From positions 1 to 36,693 of the forward strand of contig CANEEJ010000009.1 of the NCBI GenBank assembly GCA_947426525.1: a stretch of DNA of 36,693 nucleotides. Reading direction: 5' to 3'. The notes under the pieces are model-generated. The model did no database searches. It saw only the letters and a program-made list of their open reading frames with translations, and was not told the origin of the DNA. This DNA comes from an uncultured Clostridium sp. Its GTDB lineage: Bacteria; Bacillota; Clostridia; TANB77; CAG-508. Of the stretch, positions 1-8,815 are shown one piece after another (positions within the stretch are counted from its first letter, which is position 1; every line of letters starts with the position of its first letter). The translations under genes and the position numbers were made by a program.

Positions 1-178
1 AAAATGCTAGCTACAAGATTTACATTCTACTATATTTATATTAAAACTTTATTTGCAGAAATGGTAGTAATTGCAGAAGCATATTTACATTCTACTATAT
101 TTATATTAAAACTATACCAAGAAGACCAAGAAAATAATATTGTAACAGATTTACATTCTACTATATTTATATTAAAAC
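1..178 (-). CRISPR. CRISPR array, leader-proximal end (type I-B)
   Basis: Three identical 30-nt repeats lie at 18-47, 83-112 and 149-178, separated by spacers of 35 nt (48-82) and 36 nt (113-148); a third, partial spacer (1-17) runs off the left edge. Read on the minus strand the repeat begins GTTTTAATAT and ends AATGTAAAT, the usual orientation of type I-B repeats whose last 8 nt become the crRNA 5' handle. The cas genes lie upstream on the same strand, so the copy at 149-178 is the leader-proximal repeat and 113-148 the newest spacer. All three repeats are identical, as expected for an active leader end. Spacer targets cannot be judged from this window. A 92-codon frame through the repeats on the plus strand is spurious. 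Confidence 0.97.
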
Positions 179-364
179 AGGTCCTACAAAATCACTTACA
201 AATGCAGGAATTCCATCCTCATATCTGTCGATATATTAATTTTACTCTAAGAAAATTTAAACAAATTTTCTTAAAGTTATAAAAACATAACTATAGCACT
301 AAAAATCGTATCTGTCATCTTTCTATGCTTTTTACTGGATAATACATCGACAGATAAAAAATTT
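179..364 (-). promoter_or_regulatory. CRISPR leader
   Basis: The 186 bp between the cas2 stop and the first repeat hold no gene and should be the leader that drives array transcription and directs spacer insertion. It contains a near-perfect 17-bp inverted repeat (222-238 against 340-356, one mismatch, core TATCTGTCGAT), a further TATCTGTC copy at 310-317, and a perfect 10-bp stem with a 4-nt loop at 249-272. The hairpin lacks a T-run, so it does not look like a terminator. A precise promoter could not be assigned. Confidence 0.75.
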
Positions 365-649
365 CTACAAAAAATTAGAAGTTTTATCCTCCTCTATCAT
401 TCCTAAAAACTCTTTATCTAACCATCGTTGGCTTCGACTTTTAAAAACAATTACACTATCCTTATCATTACGAATATAACGATTCAATTCTGTTTTTAAT
501 TTTAACATTTGAGACTCTAATAATTCTCCTTCAAAAACAGAGTTTTGAATGTGTACTAGATATTTTTTACAAATCTTATAAACATTTCTTAATACTTTTT
601 GTCCTTCTTTTTCTTCCAAATTAATATCATAAACTAAAATCACATACAT
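365..649 (-). CDS. cas2: CRISPR-associated endonuclease Cas2
   Basis: Encodes 94 residues, normal for Cas2, which forms the spacer-integration complex with Cas1. The N-terminus MYVILVYDI is the first ferredoxin-like beta strand and carries the family's conserved Asp. The middle has the VHIQNSVFEGEL segment, matching the common 'QxSVFE' strand. The ATG at 649 is chosen over upstream in-frame codons because GGTGG precedes it and the product then starts exactly where Cas2 proteins do. It begins one base after the cas1 stop, so translation is probably coupled. It is the last protein gene of the cas operon before the leader. Confidence 0.95.
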   Translation of the reverse strand: MYVILVYDINLEEKEGQKVLRNVYKICKKYLVHIQNSVFEGELLESQMLKLKTELNRYIRNDKDSVIVFKSRSQRWLDKEFLGMIEEDKTSNFL

Positions 650-650
650 A

Positions 651-1643
651 TTACCACCACATTTTAAACCCTTCATACGGAATATCTTCTGTCAAATATT
701 TTATTAACTTATAAATTTCTAATCTAATTAAATATTCATAGCTTACTTCTCTTTTTAAAGTTTTGTGCATAATTGTAGTTTGTAATCTACTATCAATTTG
801 TTTTGTTATTTCTTTTCTTGCTTTGTCTTTTATATAGAGAAAATTTAAATTCTTCTCAAAATCTTTTTCTGTAATTTGTTTCTTGTTTAACATTGAAAAA
901 ATTAATCTATCTGCAATGATTGGCTTAAATATCTCTGCAATATCCAGACATAAGGAAAATCTTCTTTCAGATGGCTCATGTAGATAACTAATAGTAGGAT
1001 TTAATTGTGTTTTATAAATCTCGCTTAAACATCTTGTATAAATTATTGTGTTCACATAAGAAATCAAAGAATTGATGGCATTATCTGGTGGATTTTTCAC
1101 TCTTTTTTCGAATCCAATATCTTGATTAATTATGATATTCCATGTATCATAATATATTTTTCTAATATTTCCTTCTATCCCCATTAACTCTTGTACATCT
1201 TTACATAAATCAATTTGTTTTCTCAAATAATCAATTTCCTTCATAAAGTCTTTTACATTTTTTCCTCTATTATTATAATACGTCAAATTTCTGTATATAT
1301 TATAAGAAGCTGCTTCAATAAATGCCTTTGCTATTTTTAGTCTTTTTTCTTTATTTGTATAAGCTTCTACTTGTTTAACAAGTAACTTCCCTGATACTAA
1401 TGTTTCTTTAGGATAATAAGTCCCTGTATAAAAACCATAATAATTAAAGAAATGTACTGATATCCCATACTTTCCTAGAAAATTGAGTAAAGCGGTATTA
1501 AAATCAAATTCAGTCATAACGTAGATATCATCTACACGTTCAATTGGAATTGATTTTTTTGTATTATCTTTGTATGCAATTTCAAGTGTATTATCTTTTC
1601 TTTGTATTCTTCCATTTTTATATAAATAATAAGATTGTTTCAT
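651..1643 (-). CDS. cas1: CRISPR-associated endonuclease Cas1
   Basis: Encodes 330 residues, full length for the Cas1 integrase. The family's metal-binding triad is visible: Glu in GIEGNIRK (about residue 155), His in YLHEPSERR (about 222) and Asp in LCLDIAEIF (about 235). The N-terminal half is the beta domain (SYYLYKNGRIQRKDNT) and the rest is the helical catalytic domain. Start at ATG 1643, preceded by AGGAAGG at good spacing. It lies between cas4 (29 bp upstream) and cas2. No truncation or odd composition; the adaptation module looks intact. Confidence 0.97.
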   Translation of the reverse strand: MKQSYYLYKNGRIQRKDNTLEIAYKDNTKKSIPIERVDDIYVMTEFDFNTALLNFLGKYGISVHFFNYYGFYTGTYYPKETLVSGKLLVKQVEAYTNKEKRLKIAKAFIEAASYNIYRNLTYYNNRGKNVKDFMKEIDYLRKQIDLCKDVQELMGIEGNIRKIYYDTWNIIINQDIGFEKRVKNPPDNAINSLISYVNTIIYTRCLSEIYKTQLNPTISYLHEPSERRFSLCLDIAEIFKPIIADRLIFSMLNKKQITEKDFEKNLNFLYIKDKARKEITKQIDSRLQTTIMHKTLKREVSYEYLIRLEIYKLIKYLTEDIPYEGFKMWW

Positions 1644-1671
1644 CTTCTATTCCTTCCTAATATATCACATT

Positions 1672-2163
1672 CTAGCAAACATAGCATAAATCATAATAAG
1701 CACATTTCTTACATATTTTTTGTTCAATTGGTCTTAGAGGCTTTTCTTTGTTAGCAATTTCTTCTATGTTTTTTATTACATTCTCTAATACTTTCTTATC
1801 CTCTTGCTCTAAAACAATTTCCTTTGTTTCCCTTAGTAAGGGAAAATCTATTTTAGCTGTTACATTTTTTAGTCCTTTATTTTCTAGGTAATACATATAG
1901 TATTTTACTTGCCAAATCCCTGCTTCTTCGATTGCTTTTGTCTTTTTTACTTCATGTAAAACTGCTCCATTTTTAATAAAGTCTATATTTATAGTATCGT
2001 CTATTAGTATATTTTTCTTTTCTCTTATGTAGCTGCTTTCATCTAATATTTTTCCAATTGATACTAACTCGCTATTTTGCTCCATGTTAATTTCATTTGC
2101 AAAATACCATAGTTTTCTTTCACATATAAAATAATAATATATCATAACTCCCGTAATATTCAT
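1672..2163 (-). CDS. cas4: Cas4 RecB-like Fe-S exonuclease
   Basis: Encodes 163 residues, typical of the short Cas4 that trims prespacers and helps choose the PAM in type I-B systems. Seen: an N-terminal Cys in ICERKLW, a RecB-type nuclease core (a conserved Asp region, then LHEVKKTK carrying the E-x-K signature, then QVKYYMYYL), and a C-terminal cysteine cluster CKKCAYYDLCYVC that with the first Cys would hold a 4Fe-4S cluster. Start at ATG 2163 with AGGTG upstream, 8 bp after the cas3 stop. Confidence 0.95.
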   Translation of the reverse strand: MNITGVMIYYYFICERKLWYFANEINMEQNSELVSIGKILDESSYIREKKNILIDDTINIDFIKNGAVLHEVKKTKAIEEAGIWQVKYYMYYLENKGLKNVTAKIDFPLLRETKEIVLEQEDKKVLENVIKNIEEIANKEKPLRPIEQKICKKCAYYDLCYVC

Positions 2164-2171
2164 ATTATCAC

Positions 2172-4373
2172 CTAATCACAAAATCTTTCTTCTAATTCAT
2201 ATTTCTTGTCTCTTTCTAGTATTAATCCATTATCTTTATCATATTTTAAGTCAATACATACTATTTTCTCTTTTTCTTTTAAGTAAGGAATTTCACTTAT
2301 GTATTCTCTTAATATTTCTGCTTTTTTTCGACTAATTGTAGTGGTAAGTTTTTTAATTTTTCTTTTTAGCTCATGTCTATTTTTATAGTTCTTTTCTTGT
2401 TCATATTGCTCAAATAATGTGATATTTTCTTCATAAATTTTCTTTGGTATTACTGTTACATTTTCTATATTTCTTAATAGTTTTTGTGCCTTCTTTTTGT
2501 CAATATCATAATCAATAATACTGTCTAAAACTTTCATACTTTCTCTAAAATCTCTTAAGAAATCTGTTCCTTCTAAAGACTTCTTTGAATATAGTTCGTC
2601 TACCAGTGAAATTTTATCTTCCTCTTCTAAAATTTTCCCATTGTAATCTTCTAGCATTTTGGTTCCTTTTTTTACTATTTCTAGATTATATACATTATTC
2701 TCCCCCACTCCTGTTGGATCTTTTGTATAAATATGTACATTGCTTTGCATTCCTCTATATTCTCTACTTCTATAACATCTTCCTAATCTTTGAAACAAGC
2801 TATCTAAGGTAGAAATTTCTGTATATAAGCTATCAAAATCAATATCTAATGATGCTTCTACAATTTGTGTTGTAATCCATATTCCATTTTCATTTCTATT
2901 GTTTGAAAACATTTTTATTTGATTCTCTTTTTCATTTCTATCTTTTTGAATAAATCTAGAATGTAATAATTTTACACTGTTTGTTCTTGAGAAAAGTTTT
3001 TGATACATTTCTATTGCTTTATCTACTGTATTTACTATCATTAATACCTTTTCTTTTTTTCCCTTTTCAAGAATTTCTTCTATATCTTCCTCTATTTTTT
3101 TGTCTATCAATTTTATTTTGTGCCTTTGGGTAGGTTTTATGAATTTTTGATATTCAAATTGTACTCCCATTTCTTCTAATTTTTCTTTATAAATTCTTGG
3201 AAGTGTCGCTGTCATAATCATAAATTTGCCACCTATCTCATGTATCATTTCTAGTCCTTTTAAAATAACTGCTACTATTTCTGGCGAATAAGCTTGCACT
3301 TCATCTATAATTACTTTTGAATAGCTTAAAGTTGCATATATTTTTTCATATCCTTTATATTTAAAAACAAAAGGAAATATTTGATCTATTGTACAAGTTG
3401 TTACTCTTTTACTTAAGTTTTTAGTTTGTTCATAAATTGTTTCTTCACTTTCAAATTCCTGTTTTTCTTCTAAATAATCTAATGCTGTTGAGTGTAATAA
3501 TCCTATATCTTCATAGCCTATCTTTTCTTTGATACGGTCATAGATAGCATTAATACTAATTCGAATAGGTAAGGTGAAAAAAGTTTTACTACTCTTGCTC
3601 CATAATAATGCTGCTTCTGTTTTTCCCATTCCAGTTGAACCAATTACTACTAAGTTATTATTATGATTACTATGTGCAAACTTTTGTAAATCATTTAACT
3701 GATAGCCAGATAATTTCATAAATTTTTTTGTTAATTTATCTAATTTCTGTTTTTCTTTGTTTTCGATTACTATATGAGCTGAACTACTATGGTCTAATCG
3801 ATGTAACAATCCTTTCAATAAGCAATATTCTTTGTAATATTGGTATTTCTTCGTAATTCTTTCTATTTCTCTTACTTTATTGATGTATATCCTTTTTGGA
3901 TTTTTGTTTAGTTCTATTCCTATTTCTTTTTCTAATTCATTTATTCTTGGTAAAATGTCTTTTTCTATGATTTTTTGTACTAATTCTTCTGAAATGTCAC
4001 TATTTTTTCTTTCATGATGATAAAAGATAGCTTGATAGACTATCTTTTTTTCTTCTTTTGTAAGTTCAAATTTCATAGTTGATACAAATAACGGTGATAA
4101 CTGCTCATGTTTGATTTCTTTATAATTAAATTCGGTTTTTATTGCTTCTAATCCAATGTTTTTTCTTATTTCATTTTGAAAAGGAGTATATACTTTTCCT
4201 ATGTCATGATAAGTACATATCACTTTTAATAATTCCCAAAATCTTTCTTTCTCAAAATTTTGATTGCTTTCAATTTCTTTTCCATATGTTTCTTTCAAAA
4301 TTTCTAAGTTCTTTAATAGTTCTTGTGTATGCTGCGTAATTGATTCTTCTGGATTTGATTTTGCATATAGCAT
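2172..4373 (-). CDS. cas3: Cas3 HD nuclease-helicase
   Basis: Encodes 733 residues from ATG 4373, chosen because GAGGTGATAATT immediately precedes it; a longer frame to 4424 would overlap cas5. Residues 1-200 are the HD nuclease domain: His15, the His56-Asp57 pair in YHDIGK and Lys60. The helicase has Walker A GSTGMGKTEA (about 244), a DEVQ motif II in place of DEAH (about 356), motif III MTATLP (about 387) and motif VI QRLGRCYR (about 527). This is the effector that unwinds and degrades DNA after Cascade binding. Single-chain HD plus helicase architecture fits the Tneap subtype. All key motifs are intact. Confidence 0.96.
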   Translation of the reverse strand: MLYAKSNPEESITQHTQELLKNLEILKETYGKEIESNQNFEKERFWELLKVICTYHDIGKVYTPFQNEIRKNIGLEAIKTEFNYKEIKHEQLSPLFVSTMKFELTKEEKKIVYQAIFYHHERKNSDISEELVQKIIEKDILPRINELEKEIGIELNKNPKRIYINKVREIERITKKYQYYKEYCLLKGLLHRLDHSSSAHIVIENKEKQKLDKLTKKFMKLSGYQLNDLQKFAHSNHNNNLVVIGSTGMGKTEAALLWSKSSKTFFTLPIRISINAIYDRIKEKIGYEDIGLLHSTALDYLEEKQEFESEETIYEQTKNLSKRVTTCTIDQIFPFVFKYKGYEKIYATLSYSKVIIDEVQAYSPEIVAVILKGLEMIHEIGGKFMIMTATLPRIYKEKLEEMGVQFEYQKFIKPTQRHKIKLIDKKIEEDIEEILEKGKKEKVLMIVNTVDKAIEMYQKLFSRTNSVKLLHSRFIQKDRNEKENQIKMFSNNRNENGIWITTQIVEASLDIDFDSLYTEISTLDSLFQRLGRCYRSREYRGMQSNVHIYTKDPTGVGENNVYNLEIVKKGTKMLEDYNGKILEEEDKISLVDELYSKKSLEGTDFLRDFRESMKVLDSIIDYDIDKKKAQKLLRNIENVTVIPKKIYEENITLFEQYEQEKNYKNRHELKRKIKKLTTTISRKKAEILREYISEIPYLKEKEKIVCIDLKYDKDNGLILERDKKYELEERFCD

Positions 4374-4389
4374 AATTATCACCTCTTTT

Positions 4390-5046
4390 TTATTGATACC
4401 AATAGATATAATCTCCATCTTCATCTTGTAATACTTCTTCTAAGCATTCTTTGGTATGCTTTTCCACATATTTTACATCTACCTTGTCCCATCTTCTTAA
4501 ATCTTTTTCTATCTTATAAGTAGTATTTAACCTGTAATTAATTCCTTTTATATCCTCTTCTAAATGTACTGGTATATAAGCATTATATTTATTGATAATA
4601 TCTCCTTCTACCATTTGAGGTTCTTCTACTATTTTAACTTCATCTACTCTTACTAAATCTTCATTTCTTCCTAATGTAAATGTTTCTTTTCCTTGTATAA
4701 TATTTTGATAGATTTCTTCCACTATTTTATCTTCTGCTTTCATGTGAATAACTAAATTTACATTTAACAATTGATGTACATTTCTTGGCATAGCAGTTAC
4801 TTGTCCTTTTCCTTTATACATTCTCAAGTTTTGATAATTACTAAAAATACTTTCATATTCCCCTTGAATGGATAAATTCATTGGAAAATATTCTCTTGGC
4901 TTTGCTCCTATAATTTTATGAAACATTCCTATTACAGTTGAATAAGGTGGTAATGGATACGTTTCTGCTACTTTAAAAGCAAATGGCTTTTTATAGCATG
5001 CTGTTTCTTGAAATAATTTTAGTTTTAAAATTTTCAAATAAACCAC
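4390..5046 (-). CDS. cas5: Cas5 Cascade subunit (Cas5t type)
   Basis: Encodes about 215-218 residues. Cas5 caps the 5' handle of the crRNA in Cascade. The N-terminus KILKLKLFQETACYKKPFAF followed by TYPLPPYSTVIGMFH is the RAMP-fold start typical of Cas5t. There is no ATG: the frame opens at GTG 5046, but a TTG at 5037 sits six bases after GGTG and matches where homologues begin, so the real start may be 5037. It lies 8 bp after the cas7 stop and 16 bp before cas3. Confidence 0.92.
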   Translation of the reverse strand: MVYLKILKLKLFQETACYKKPFAFKVAETYPLPPYSTVIGMFHKIIGAKPREYFPMNLSIQGEYESIFSNYQNLRMYKGKGQVTAMPRNVHQLLNVNLVIHMKAEDKIVEEIYQNIIQGKETFTLGRNEDLVRVDEVKIVEEPQMVEGDIINKYNAYIPVHLEEDIKGINYRLNTTYKIEKDLRRWDKVDVKYVEKHTKECLEEVLQDEDGDYIYWYQ

Positions 5047-5054
5047 CCTTTCTT

Positions 5055-5966
5055 TTATTTTATTTGCTCGTAATAGTTACTTACTTGGCTTTCTAATTCT
5101 TCAAAAAATTTTTGAATTGTTAATACTTTCCCTTCAAATTTTTCTTCTATCTCTTTTTCATTTTGGAATATACTTTTTACCATTCCTATTTTTGTATCTT
5201 TTGCTATTTCATTTTCTCCTATTTTCATTGTTGCGGTATCTTTTAATATATCTGTATTAATTTTAAAGTTTCCTTCATTTCCTTCTAGTTTTATTCTTCC
5301 TAAAAAGAATGGTGTATTAAGTCCACCTATTACAAATAATGGGCTTAGATTTTCTTGCCTTCCTCTAATATCTCGATTTAATATCTTGATAATCTCCATT
5401 AATTGATTTACTCTTTTTGCTCTTTCTTCCGCTTCTAACTCGATCTCTCCATCTTTTCCTATTTTCTCTAAATCAATGGTTACCGTATAAGTATAAAAGC
5501 TTAAATGTTGCTCTATATTAGCTAAATTAGGAAATTCGTTAATTCTATCTGCTAATCCTTTATTATTTAAAAATTCCATATCGCTTTTATAATCTTCTAA
5601 AGAAATTGCATGACTTAGTCTTACTGCTGCACTTCTAATATCTGACCCTCCTGTCTCATTTTTATCTGATTTTTTAGCTGTTTTCATGTAACCAAATAAA
5701 TCCATTTCTTCGGAATCCTTTATGGTTAATTCATCTTTAAATTGTACTGTTCCTTTGGATTTATCTACTACTTCTAAATTCCATCCAAACATTTTATTTC
5801 CAAGTCTTGCTATATCATATCGTAGGGCTTGTCTTGATGCAAAAGTATGTACTGTTCCATCTCCCCTTGATAGTTTTTTTAGTTCTGATATATTTCCGAT
5901 CCCTTCTCCATAATTTAAACTTTGTGCCTTAAATATCATTGTTAATGTTAATCCACTTTTATTCAT
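5055..5966 (-). CDS. cas7: Cas7 Cascade backbone (Cst2/DevR family)
   Basis: Encodes 303 residues. Cas7 polymerises along the crRNA spacer. The opening GLTLTMIFKAQSLNYGEG and the later FASRQALRYDIARLGNKMFGW are characteristic of the Cst2/DevR branch of Cas7 in type I-B (Tneap) systems; SDIRSAAVRLSHAISLEDYKSD is another family segment. Two ATGs are possible: 5966 lies nine bases after GGAGG and is preferred over 5972, which lies only three bases away. The start overlaps the cas8b stop by 8 bp, implying coupled translation. Confidence 0.94.
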   Translation of the reverse strand: MNKSGLTLTMIFKAQSLNYGEGIGNISELKKLSRGDGTVHTFASRQALRYDIARLGNKMFGWNLEVVDKSKGTVQFKDELTIKDSEEMDLFGYMKTAKKSDKNETGGSDIRSAAVRLSHAISLEDYKSDMEFLNNKGLADRINEFPNLANIEQHLSFYTYTVTIDLEKIGKDGEIELEAEERAKRVNQLMEIIKILNRDIRGRQENLSPLFVIGGLNTPFFLGRIKLEGNEGNFKINTDILKDTATMKIGENEIAKDTKIGMVKSIFQNEKEIEEKFEGKVLTIQKFFEELESQVSNYYEQIK

Positions 5967-7809
5967 TTTCATCTTCCTCCTTATTTTTTACATATCTTTC
6001 TTGGGTCAAACCTGCTATAAAACTATGTCCTAATTCCTTCCAATCTACACCTTCATTATTTTTGATCAATATTTCTGGTATATCTTTTCCTTGTGACCAA
6101 ATTACTCTCATAGCAGTATCCACAAATTCATCTTTTCGATTTCCTTTGATACTATTTAACATTTTATAAATATAACCATCTAATTTATTTTGATTGTTCT
6201 CTTTTTTTAATTTTGCAAATATTTCATTTCCTAAGCTAAACATTACTTTTAATTTTTTATTCGCTTGCTGTACTTTTTCTTCCAAATCTTCTTCCTCCTT
6301 TTTTAATATTTCTAATGTCGTTCTTACTTGTGTTGCCAAATAAGATTGATATCCATTTCGATTTTCTTTTTGTAATTCTTCTCTTAATCGGCGATTGATA
6401 ATATATTCTATCTCTTTATTCTTTAATATAGCATCTACTATTTCTAATTTGTATCGATAATCCGTTATGGTATTTAATTTGGATTTTGCATGATCTTTAA
6501 AGAATTTTGCTACATATCTTTTGATATTAAAATATTCCATTCTACTAAATGCTAAGTACTCTGCTTCAAACTCAATAACAAATATGTTTTGCAATTGCCA
6601 TTCACTTATCTTTTTGTCTTGCTCCACTATATTTAAGATTAATTCGCTGTATGGATTGTCCATATTTTTGTCTATTTTTCTTCCCATTCCAAAATTATCA
6701 TTGTATTTTTTTAATTCTTCTACATCAGTATCATAATTTACAAAACTTAACATCTCTTTTTCTCGATATTGTCCATTTTCTTTTACTGTCTTCGTAATGC
6801 TGGTAATTCCAGCTGGAATACAAAATAAAATTAATTTACAGATATCACATACTGGAAATTCTGCTTTTTGATTCCAGAAAAAGTTTTTCATATTATCACT
6901 ACTGATAGCTAGTGGTACAAAGTTACTTTCTGAATAGCTACTTGTTAATGTATTTGCGTTTTCACACATACAGCAGTTAGAAAATACTTTTTCTTGTATA
7001 TATTTTTGAATTTCTTCTATGTTTTTTTCTTTTTCTATGTATTTTTTTTGAATATTTCGATAAATAGATTCCATTTCTTTTGTTAATCTGTTGCTTTGCA
7101 ATTTTTCTTCTATTTCTACTTTTATTGTTTCCATTTGTTTCTTGTTTTCTAATATATCTTGAAGATAATCTGTTTCCATAATATTACTAATATAATCTTT
7201 ATACATTACCTCTTGTTGTTCTTCATATGATAATGCTGTTTTAACTACATTCAAGAAACTTGGTTGTCCGAAATAACTTTTACTTAATATGCTTTTAAAT
7301 AGGTTCATTGTTAATCGTTTATTAATATGGTCTTTGTTTAATATTTCTTTTAGATTATTTTCTATTTCTTCTAGTTTTTTGCTATCTTCCTTTTGTTTAA
7401 TATTATCAATGGCTTCATAATTTTGTAACATTTCTTTATAAACTTCGTCATCTATTTTTTTGATTTTATCCATTTGTGTTTTTAGTATTTGCTTACTATA
7501 TTTCTTTTCTGCTTTTATTTTTTCTTGTATATTCTTATTTTCTACTTTATCTGTTGTTTCTATTTCAATATTATATTTTATTTTTTGAAATGATTTTTCT
7601 ATTCTTTCTTGTGTTTTTTTAGCTACGTTATATCTTTGGAAAAAATAATTAAAATAATAGCTAGCAAAATTTTTTAATTTTTCTGTTTCAAATTCTATAT
7701 AGTTTTCTTTTATGGTTGCAAATTCATCTTCATTTTTTTCTAATATTCTTAAGAAGCCTATTATTCCTGCATTAAAAAACCAGTCTTTTAGGTATATTCT
7801 TGTTTTCAC
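5959..7809 (-). CDS. cas8b: Cas8b large Cascade subunit (Cst1, CXXC-CXXC)
   Basis: Encodes 616 residues. The large subunit recognises the PAM and recruits Cas3. The opening RIYLKDWFFNAGIIGFLRIL matches the Cst1 type. Residues about 278-345 contain two cysteine pairs, CCMCENANT and CDICK, the zinc-binding signature for which Cst1 is named. Between them lies a long, lysine- and glutamate-rich helical region (about 70-270), longer and more charged than the rest. Starts at GTG 7809, with GGAGGTG 10-12 bases upstream; no better start is visible. Confidence 0.92.
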   Translation of the reverse strand: MKTRIYLKDWFFNAGIIGFLRILEKNEDEFATIKENYIEFETEKLKNFASYYFNYFFQRYNVAKKTQERIEKSFQKIKYNIEIETTDKVENKNIQEKIKAEKKYSKQILKTQMDKIKKIDDEVYKEMLQNYEAIDNIKQKEDSKKLEEIENNLKEILNKDHINKRLTMNLFKSILSKSYFGQPSFLNVVKTALSYEEQQEVMYKDYISNIMETDYLQDILENKKQMETIKVEIEEKLQSNRLTKEMESIYRNIQKKYIEKEKNIEEIQKYIQEKVFSNCCMCENANTLTSSYSESNFVPLAISSDNMKNFFWNQKAEFPVCDICKLILFCIPAGITSITKTVKENGQYREKEMLSFVNYDTDVEELKKYNDNFGMGRKIDKNMDNPYSELILNIVEQDKKISEWQLQNIFVIEFEAEYLAFSRMEYFNIKRYVAKFFKDHAKSKLNTITDYRYKLEIVDAILKNKEIEYIINRRLREELQKENRNGYQSYLATQVRTTLEILKKEEEDLEEKVQQANKKLKVMFSLGNEIFAKLKKENNQNKLDGYIYKMLNSIKGNRKDEFVDTAMRVIWSQGKDIPEILIKNNEGVDWKELGHSFIAGLTQERYVKNKEEDENE

Positions 7810-7827
7810 TAAATTTTTACACCTCCT

Positions 7828-8541
7828 TTATATAATTTGGAACATTCCAAATCCACTGCTACGTTTACTTCCTATTCCTGCTTGGTACAGATATTTTAGT
7901 AATTCTTTGTTTCCTGATAATTTGAAAATTCCTAACGTTCCTTCTATTTTTTTCTCATAGAATTTTGTGATTACTTTTTTTCCTTCTATTGTTTCTATTT
8001 TGAAATTGTCTACATATTCTATTGGTAAATTCGTTATTTTTAATTGCTCTTTTATATTAATTTTCAGGGTTTCTAAGAATTCTTCGTGATTAAAAGAATA
8101 ATAGTAGTCTTTCCTATCTTGTCTATTTCTTGCTATCAATGGAGACATAAATTTAATCATAACTTGATTTTCATTTATTTCTTTTTCTACTAACATAGTT
8201 ATATTTTCTAATGTCATTGAATTTTTGTCTACTGAAAATTTTCTGTGTTTTTGATGATTAAATGAGTTGTATAATATAACTGCTATTTCTTGATCTGCTA
8301 TTGCTATATTTAATTCTACTTTCTTACTTTCTACTAAAATTTCTTCTTCTTTAAATTTTGCTCCTTTTAAAAATACCGCAAAAGTATAAGGTTTGATTAT
8401 ATTATCTCTTTCATTGTATAGTCTTTTGTAATATTCTTCGTTGTACTGAGTTAGAGATAATTTAATAAAACTCATTATATTTTTACGGTATTGGATTGGA
8501 AAGTGTTCGTTTTCTAAGTTGAATGTTAGTTTTAGTCTCAT
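7828..8541 (-). CDS. cas6: Cas6 crRNA-processing endoribonuclease
   Basis: Encodes 237 residues. Cas6 cuts the repeat RNA to release crRNAs carrying an 8-nt 5' handle. Its C-terminus has the glycine-rich loop AGIGSKRSSGFG typical of the second RRM fold, and the N-terminus has the LTFNLENEHFPIQYR strand-turn of the family. The catalytic His is not certain by eye. First gene of the cas operon, with a textbook AAGGAGGTGAAAAA before ATG 8541. Confidence 0.93.
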   Translation of the reverse strand: MRLKLTFNLENEHFPIQYRKNIMSFIKLSLTQYNEEYYKRLYNERDNIIKPYTFAVFLKGAKFKEEEILVESKKVELNIAIADQEIAVILYNSFNHQKHRKFSVDKNSMTLENITMLVEKEINENQVMIKFMSPLIARNRQDRKDYYYSFNHEEFLETLKINIKEQLKITNLPIEYVDNFKIETIEGKKVITKFYEKKIEGTLGIFKLSGNKELLKYLYQAGIGSKRSSGFGMFQII

Positions 8542-8742
8542 TTTTTCACCTCCTTATTTATTTTTTTAATTTTTATAATTATAAAACATATTAGTTTTAA
8601 TTATACTACTCGTTTTCAATTTGTTTTGTCGTTTTTTGTCGAATATAATATTTTTTTGTATTAAAAGCCACTAATAGTAGTATCATTTGTTTTTATTAAC
8701 ACTATCATTATACCTTTTAGATTTAACTTTAGCAACCTATTT
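8542..8742 (-). promoter_or_regulatory. Probable cas operon promoter region
   Basis: No gene is visible here. Reading leftward, a TATAAT -10 lies at 8600-8605, but no good -35 stands 17 bp before it. CGACAAAA occurs twice in tandem just upstream (around 8630-8645), which could be an activator or repressor site. This is the only plausible start for the eight-gene cas transcript, since there are no gaps inside the operon. Confidence 0.45.
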
Positions 8743-8794
8743 AGACAAAAAATACACCTTATTATCAAACTTTTTATTTGACAACAAGGTGTAT
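8743..8794 (-). terminator. Rho-independent terminator of the symporter gene
   Basis: ATACACCTT (8752-8760) pairs with AAGGTGTAT (8786-8794), with a second inner TCAAA/TTTGA pairing. On the minus strand the stem is followed by TATTTTTTG. It lies 21 bp past the symporter stop and separates that gene from cas6. Confidence 0.85.
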
Positions 8795-8815
8795 CTTATT
8801 TTAATTATCTTTATT

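Noticed and set aside
249..272. Terminator of the cas operon in the CRISPR leader
   Set aside because: The stem is perfect but no T-run follows on the minus strand.
4..282. 92-codon frame on the plus strand
   Set aside because: It is read through CRISPR repeats and leader; the repeated peptide is simply the translated repeat.
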